The position numbers and the translations under genes are program-made. A stretch of DNA of 17,995 bases from Candidatus Rokuibacteriota bacterium. GTDB taxonomy: Bacteria; Methylomirabilota; Methylomirabilia; Rokubacteriales; CSP1-6. Where the stretch lies: positions 1 through 17,995 of the forward strand of contig QHRT01000028.1 of the NCBI GenBank assembly GCA_003220195.1, given 5' to 3'. The notes below the pieces were generated by a model. The model did no database searches. It was not told the DNA's origin and worked only from the letters and a program-made list of their open reading frames with translations. How positions within the stretch are numbered: the stretch's first letter is position 1; every line of letters begins with the position of its first letter. Shown here piece by piece: positions 14,207 to 17,995 of this stretch.

Positions 14207-16037
14207 CCTTGGCACGACCAACAGCCTGGTCGCCTACGTCGACGACACGACGGGACTGCCGCGCATCATTCCGGACGAGCGCGGGCGGGCGCTCTTGCCA
14301 TCGATCGTCTCGTTCACGCCTGCCGGCGTCCTGGTCGGCGACGATGCGCGCCGGCAGCTCGTCCGCCGGCCGCACTCGACCGTGTACTCGGTCAAGCGAC
14401 TCATGGGCCGGTCGTACGAGGACGTGAAGGACGAGCTCCGTTACCTGCCGTTCTCGGTCAAGCCGGCGGAAGGGATCGCGAAGATCCAGATCGAGGGACG
14501 AGAGGTGACGCCGCCGGAAATCTCGGCGGTCGTCCTCCGCGCCCTAAAGGAGCGGGCGGAGAAGCACTTCGGCGAGCGTCTGGAGAAGGCGGTCGTGACG
14601 GTCCCCGCGTATTTCAACGACAGTCAGCGGCAGGCGACGCGGGACGCCGGACGGATCGCCGGTCTGGACGTGGTGCGCATCGTGAACGAGCCCACCGCCG
14701 CGTCGCTCGCCTACGGGCTCCACCGACTTTACGAGGGCCGCATCGCGGTCTACGACCTCGGTGGTGGGACGTTCGACGTCTCGATCCTCCACGTGAAGGA
14801 CGGCGTCTTCGAGGTGCTCGCCACGAACGGCGACACGCACCTCGGCGGCGACGACTTCGACCGCGTCATCATGCTGTGGCTCCTCGAGGACATCCAGGCG
14901 CGTCATCACGCGGATCTCGCGCGGACCTGCGTCAATCTCGCCGAGGATCCCGAAGTGATGCAGGAGCTCAGACTCGCGGCCGAAGCGGCCAAGGTCCGGT
15001 TGTCGAGCGTGGAACGCACGACGCTGACGCTGCCGTTCGCGGACTTCACGTATCACCGCGAGATCACGCGCGCGGACATCGAGCGGCTCATCGCGTCGCT
15101 CGTCGAGAAGACCCTCGGGCCGTGCCGTCAGGCGTTGAAGGACGCGGGGCTCACGCCGTCGGCGCTCGACGCCGTCGTGCTGGTCGGGGGTTCCACTCGC
15201 GTGCCGCTCGTGCGGCGGCGGGTGGAGGAGCTCTACGGCAAGACGCCGAAGAGCCAGCTCGATCCCGACCTGGTGGTGGCGCTGGGCGCCGCGGTGCAGG
15301 CGCAGATCCTGGCCGGCGGCATCACCGACATGCTGCTGCTCGACGTCACGCCGCTCTCGCTCGGCATCGAGACGCTTGGCGGGATCGTCAGCGTCCTGAT
15401 CCCGCGCAACACGACGATCCCGACCAGCGCCCGCGAGATGTTCACCACGTCGGTCGATGGCCAGACCATCGTCGACCTGCACGTGGTGCAGGGCGAGCGC
15501 GAGCTGGCGAAGGACTGTCGCTCCCTCGCACGCTTCGAGCTCTCCGGCATCGATCCGATGCCGGCCGGCATGCCGAAGATCGAGGTCACGTTCCTGATCG
15601 ATGCGAACGGCATCCTGGTCGTGAACGCGCGAGAGCAGCGCAGCGGCAAGGCCGCGTCGGTCGAGGTGAGACCGACGTACGGGCTCGTCGAAGCGGACGT
15701 GGAGCGGATGATCGAGGACTCCTTCACGTACGCGGAAGCGGACGTCGAAACCCGGCTCCTGATTGAGACCCGGAACGAGGCCGAGACCGTGCTGACGCAC
15801 GTCGAGCGGGCGATGCGTCAGGGCCGCGAGCTCGTCTCTCCCGAGGAGCGCGCGCAGATCGACGCGGCGGTGCGCGCGCTCTCCGAGGTTCGGGACACCG
15901 ACGACCGCGAGCGGATCCACGACTGCACGATCGCGCTCAACCGCGCGACCGAGCATCTGGCGGAGCTGATGATGGACGCCGCGCTCAGGGCAGCGGTCCA
16001 GTCGAAGCGCGCGGACGAGATCATGGAGTCGTCGTGA
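14184..16037 (+). CDS. hscA: Fe-S assembly Hsp70-type chaperone HscA
   Basis: A 617-residue Hsp70 specialised for IscU. The nucleotide-binding domain begins GIDLGTTNSLVAYVD, followed by VPAYFNDSQRQATRDAGRIA, the phosphate loop DLGGGTFDVSI and VLVGGSTRVP. The substrate-binding domain begins near LLLDVTPLSLGIETLGG, and the lid helices end at residue 617. ATG 14184 lies inside hscB and has GGGGAGA just upstream. The open frame extends further back without homology. The shorter, more divergent lid and the isc context argue for HscA rather than DnaK. Its expected client motif LPPVK is present in IscU of this operon. The stop overlaps the fdx start as TGATG. Confidence 0.96.
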   Translation: MSRIIGIDLGTTNSLVAYVDDTTGLPRIIPDERGRALLPSIVSFTPAGVLVGDDARRQLVRRPHSTVYSVKRLMGRSYEDVKDELRYLPFSVKPAEGIAKIQIEGREVTPPEISAVVLRALKERAEKHFGERLEKAVVTVPAYFNDSQRQATRDAGRIAGLDVVRIVNEPTAASLAYGLHRLYEGRIAVYDLGGGTFDVSILHVKDGVFEVLATNGDTHLGGDDFDRVIMLWLLEDIQARHHADLARTCVNLAEDPEVMQELRLAAEAAKVRLSSVERTTLTLPFADFTYHREITRADIERLIASLVEKTLGPCRQALKDAGLTPSALDAVVLVGGSTRVPLVRRRVEELYGKTPKSQLDPDLVVALGAAVQAQILAGGITDMLLLDVTPLSLGIETLGGIVSVLIPRNTTIPTSAREMFTTSVDGQTIVDLHVVQGERELAKDCRSLARFELSGIDPMPAGMPKIEVTFLIDANGILVVNAREQRSGKAASVEVRPTYGLVEADVERMIEDSFTYAEADVETRLLIETRNEAETVLTHVERAMRQGRELVSPEERAQIDAAVRALSEVRDTDDRERIHDCTIALNRATEHLAELMMDAALRAAVQSKRADEIMESS

Positions 16038-16326
16038 TGGCCGTGCACAAGGTCACGTTCTTGCCGCTCGGCAAGACCGTCGAGGTCGACGACGAACGGT
16101 ACCCGCTCGCCGATCACGGCAAGCCGGGGTCGCTCCTCGACATCGCGCTGGCGCACGACATCCCGCTCGAGCACAACTGCGGCGGCAGCTGCGCCTGCAC
16201 GACCTGTCACGTCATCGTCCGCGAGGGGGAGGAGCGGCTCTCGGAGATGGAAAACGACGAGGAGGATCGCCTCTCGGGTGCCAGGCCGTCGTCCGGGGGG
16301 ACGTTGTGGTCGAGATTCCGAAGTGA
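16037..16326 (+). CDS. fdx: [2Fe-2S] ferredoxin Fdx of the isc operon, with internal deletion and frameshift near 16274
   Basis: An adrenodoxin-type ferredoxin that supplies electrons for cluster assembly. Cluster residues Cys48, Cys54 and Cys57 are in CGGSCACTTC (48-57). After EEDRL (ending 16273) the family expects about 12 residues ending in SRL, then the fourth Cys. Here these are missing. The true C-terminus GCQAVVRGDVVVEIPK with TGA 16324-16326 follows in a frame one base earlier. Against E. coli Fdx the loss is about 34 nt. In the uncorrected frame the chain misses the fourth cysteine and continues without stop into IscX, ending at 16540 as a 167-residue Fdx-IscX hybrid. It is either a real lesion that creates a fusion or an assembly error. 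The ATG overlaps the hscA stop by one base. Confidence 0.8.
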
Positions 16327-16333
16327 GGCGACG

Positions 16334-16540
16334 GTGAAGCTGACGTGGCGGGACACCGAGGACATCGCCATCGCGCTGTCCGAACGCTATCCGGACACCG
16401 ACCCGTTGACGGTGCGCTTCACCGATCTGCATCGCTGGGTGACGGAGCTGCCGGACTTCGGCGACGATCCCAAGGCGTCGAACGAAAAGCTTCTCGAGGC
16501 GATCCAGATGGCGTGGCTCGAGGAGCATCGCAACCGATGA
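16334..16540 (+). CDS. iscX: IscX-like Fe-S assembly accessory protein
   Basis: A 68-residue small acidic protein matching IscX almost throughout: KLTWRDTEDIAIAL, then YPDTDPLTVRFTDLHRW, then ELPDFGDDPKASNEKLLEAI. IscX binds IscS and modulates desulfurase activity and may deliver iron. It closes the isc operon as in E. coli. GTG 16334 was chosen because homology starts there, 7 nt after the corrected fdx stop (TGA 16324-16326), with GAGG at 16325-16328 as a weak ribosome site. In the sequence as given, the fdx frame reads straight through this start, so the product may be made as a fusion. Confidence 0.88.
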   Translation: MKLTWRDTEDIAIALSERYPDTDPLTVRFTDLHRWVTELPDFGDDPKASNEKLLEAIQMAWLEEHRNR

Positions 16541-16572
16541 CCACGGGGACGGCGCCGTGCGGGAGCGGAGAC

Positions 16573-16797
16573 CTACCAGGCGATGACCTGGTCTGCGGCG
16601 AACACGAGGTCGAGCAGCTCGCCGTACGACACCTCGTCCGGCACGCGAAGCACCTGCACGCCGTCGAGCGGACCGGGATGAGGCGCCCCTCCGAGCACGG
16701 CCAGCGCGACGCGATCGCCGGCAGCGACCTGGCGCTGGATCGCCGCCGCGGCGAGCGGCGGCGGGAAGGTCTTGAGCAGATGCAGCACGGTCGCCAT
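16573..16797 (-). CDS. TusB/DsrH-like small protein, no cysteine
   Basis: A 74-residue protein resembling TusB/DsrH: it starts MATVLHLLKTFPPP, has a GDRVALAVLGGA strand-loop, and ends AADQVIAW, like the family C-terminus. TusB/DsrH is a subunit of hexameric sulfur-relay complexes. No cysteine is present, so it cannot itself carry sulfur and would be structural. It is shorter than E. coli TusB (95 residues). Its ATG overlaps the stop of the upstream DsrE/F-like gene as TGATG, so the two are translationally coupled. It converges with iscX, whose stop is 32 bp away. Assignment is by pattern and context. Confidence 0.72.
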   Translation of the reverse strand: MATVLHLLKTFPPPLAAAAIQRQVAAGDRVALAVLGGAPHPGPLDGVQVLRVPDEVSYGELLDLVFAADQVIAW

Positions 16798-17147
16798 CAG
16801 AACATCACGAACCGGCGACCCCGGCTGAGAAGGTCGGCGATGTCCGCGCGCGTCACGAGCACGACGGGATGGCCGTCGCGGTTCCAGTCCGCCTCGCGCG
16901 GCACCGCGTCCGCCTCCATGTGGAAGGGGATCCCGAGCGCGCGGAGATTCGCCCGGAACTTCGCGATGTCGTCGCCGTCGACGAGCGCGTCGGTGTCGTC
17001 GTCGAGGAGATGGACCGCCGCGCCGGTGAGCACGAGCGTCACCTCGTTCTCGCCGGACACGATCCCGAGCCCGATGCGCATCGCCTCGTTTGCGCGATGG
17101 GTTTCGCGAGGGTCGGCCGAGATCACGACGACCACCGGCTCGGTCAT
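16797..17147 (-). CDS. DsrE/F (TusC-like) family protein, no cysteine
   Basis: A 116-residue DsrE/F-like protein with the first strand PVVVVISADP, a helix with NEAMRIGLGI, and VTLVLTGAAVHLL as the second strand. It has no cysteine, so it is probably a non-catalytic subunit like TusC. I chose the Met at 17147 (MTEPVVVV). Three further in-frame ATGs (17159, 17171, 17183) come from a 12-bp tandem repeat and would add MARPMARPMTRP, which has no resemblance to the family. AGG lies 5 nt before the ATGs at 17147, 17159 and 17171. It sits between the TusD-like and TusB-like genes, giving a DsrEFH/TusBCD-like trio. Confidence 0.75.
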   Translation of the reverse strand: MTEPVVVVISADPRETHRANEAMRIGLGIVSGENEVTLVLTGAAVHLLDDDTDALVDGDDIAKFRANLRALGIPFHMEADAVPREADWNRDGHPVVLVTRADIADLLSRGRRFVMF

Positions 17148-17186
17148 CGGCCTAGTCATCGGCCTAGCCATCGGCCTAGCCATCGG
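17144..17186. repeat. 12-bp tandem repeat (about 3.6 copies) duplicating a start codon
   Basis: On the + strand, two copies of TCATCGGCCTAG are followed by one of CCATCGGCCTAG and a partial CCATCGG. Read on the - strand, each unit gives an ATG, and AGG precedes three of them by 5 nt, all in frame with the DsrE/F-like gene. Period and frame are exact. Confidence 0.9.
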
Positions 17187-17244
17187 ATGGACCGGCCGTC
17201 CCGGCCTCTCCGGGGCACGGGTGCGGAACGAGGCGAGCGTCCGC

Positions 17245-17571
17245 TCAATTGAGCGCGATGAAGCGATCGGTGGCGTTGATCACGTCCGTGAGCACCACGA
17301 GCCCGCAGTAGGTGACGAGGTCGGGATCGTCGAGCGGGATCCGGCGTTTCTGACACCCGTAGGCGCACACGAACAGCTTGACGCCTCGTTCCGGCAGCGT
17401 GCGCACGCGTTCGTCCTCCATCGCGCGCACACCGTCGTCGATCAGGTAGAGATACACCGACGCGCCGCGCGCTCGCGCGGCCTCGCTCAGCGCGACGGCG
17501 GTGTCGAGATTCTGCGTGTGCTCGGGGCCGGTCGAGAGCATGAGGCCGAGTTTTTTGTCGGCGAGGTCCAT
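17245..17571 (-). CDS. DsrE/TusD-like sulfur-relay protein with cysteines
   Basis: A 108-residue DsrE-family protein: KLGLMLSTGPEH as the first strand and loop, VYLYLIDDGV, then KLFVCAYGCQKRRI and VVLTDVINATDRFIAL. It has Cys69, Cys73 and Cys89. Cys69 or Cys73 is in the region where TusD/DsrE carries its persulfide Cys, so it is probably the sulfur-carrying subunit of the neighbouring trio. Cytoplasmic, with no signal sequence. It is the first gene of the - strand trio and is divergent from the cysteine desulfurase at 17613 across only 41 bp, so the two probably share a promoter region. Neighbouring sulfur genes support the assignment. Confidence 0.8.
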   Translation of the reverse strand: MDLADKKLGLMLSTGPEHTQNLDTAVALSEAARARGASVYLYLIDDGVRAMEDERVRTLPERGVKLFVCAYGCQKRRIPLDDPDLVTYCGLVVLTDVINATDRFIALN

Positions 17572-17612
17572 CGCGGACCGAGCCTAACATCGCCGTGGAA
17601 GGGGAGCAACGC

Positions 17613-17995
17613 ATGAGCCGCCGAGTGTACCTCGATCACAACGCGTCGACGCCCGTCCACCCGGACGTCGTCGCGGAGATGCTGCCGTACTTCAGCGAGG
17701 TCTTCGGGAATCCATCGAGCGTGCACGCATTCGGGCGGGAGGCGCGGGAGGGGCTGGATCGCGCGCGTGAGCGCGTCGCCAGCTTTCTCGGCGTCGCGCC
17801 CGACGAGATCGTCTTCACGTCGGGCGGGACAGAGTCGGACAACCTCGCGATCAAGGGCCTCGCTCTCGGGAAGGGCCCCGGTCACGTGATCACGTCGCGC
17901 ATCGAGCACCACGCCGTGCTGCGGACGTGTCAGTGGCTCGAGACCCAGGGCTACGCGGTGACGTATCTGCCGGTCGACGAGTACGGGATGGTGGA
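17613..17995 (+). CDS. Cysteine desulfurase (NifS/IscS family), 3' end outside window
   Basis: The first 127 codons of a second cysteine desulfurase. It opens with VYLDHNASTPVHPDVVAEM and continues with NPSSVHAFG, IVFTSGGTESDNLAIKG and RIEHHAVLRTC. In contrast to the isc-operon homologue, it keeps the standard LDxNAST start, the TESDN loop and the PLP-stacking His (EHHAV). The PLP Lys and catalytic Cys lie beyond the window end. The ATG has GGAAGGGGAG a few bases upstream. It is divergent from the DsrE-like trio. It may be the active desulfurase for Fe-S assembly or thio-modification (for example feeding MnmA or the Tus-like proteins); the subtype cannot be set from the N-terminus. Confidence 0.93.
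   Translation, partial: MSRRVYLDHNASTPVHPDVVAEMLPYFSEVFGNPSSVHAFGREAREGLDRARERVASFLGVAPDEIVFTSGGTESDNLAIKGLALGKGPGHVITSRIEHHAVLRTCQWLETQGYAVTYLPVDEYGMV

Noticed and set aside
14544..15956. Long open - strand frame (about 470 codons) opposite hscA
   Set aside because: Same antisense composition artefact. HscA is unmistakable on the + strand.
16541..16572. Possible terminator between iscX and the TusB-like gene (CACGG/CCGTG and the ACGGCGCCGT palindrome)
   Set aside because: The stem is short, the alternative pairings conflict and there is no T-tract. Too weak to annotate.
17572..17612. Divergent promoter between the DsrE-like gene and the second desulfurase
   Set aside because: Position makes one necessary nearby, but I see no convincing -10/-35 pair in the 41 bp.

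Overview
The window is a GC-rich (roughly two thirds G+C), densely packed bacterial chromosome segment with short or overlapping gene junctions. It has no mobile elements, CRISPR, tRNA or rRNA genes that I can see. Gene content and codon use fit a GC-rich environmental lineage such as Rokubacteria/NC10 (Methylomirabilota), Acidobacteria or a deltaproteobacterial relative. That assignment is an inference; there is no phylogenetic marker here.

Region 1 (1-8663, + strand) is a MoxR/DUF58/VWA operon. It holds the C-terminal part of a MoxR-type AAA+ ATPase, an unrecognised membrane protein with a low-complexity charged tail, a DUF58 protein, and a 1461-residue membrane protein that appears to fuse a BatA-type VWA protein with a VWA/glutamine-amidotransferase-like/VWA protein, giving three DxSxS metal sites in one chain. 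It ends with a secreted TPR protein whose reading frame is broken near 7930. Such operons are thought to work in envelope protein or complex maturation.

Region 2 (8665-10948) holds a GalT-like HIT-superfamily protein with no recognisable start codon and a Tyr at the usual nucleophilic His. A convergent hexameric-type glutamate dehydrogenase lies on the - strand, with a 7-bp-stem hairpin between the two.

Region 3 (10996-16540, + strand) is a complete Isc-type iron-sulfur cluster operon: iscR, iscS-like, iscU, iscA, hscB, hscA, fdx, iscX. A TATAAT box upstream of iscR overlaps a sequence resembling an IscR type 1 operator, which suggests autoregulation. Two members are odd. The IscS-like protein has Leu where the PLP-binding Lys should be and Gln where the PLP-stacking His should be, yet keeps the catalytic-Cys loop. 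The fdx gene has lost about 34 nt, which removes a conserved segment and shifts its frame so that it runs into iscX.

Region 4 (16573-17995) has three small DsrE/TusD-, DsrE/F- and TusB/DsrH-like genes on the - strand. Divergently from them starts a second cysteine desulfurase, cut by the window end, which keeps the PLP-stacking His. Regions 3 and 4 together look like a sulfur-trafficking island. My main hypothesis is that the isc-operon IscS is no longer a PLP desulfurase and that sulfur comes from another enzyme, perhaps the one at 17613. Three lesions (TPR gene, GalT-like start, fdx) in 18 kb also raise the possibility of assembly or consensus errors.
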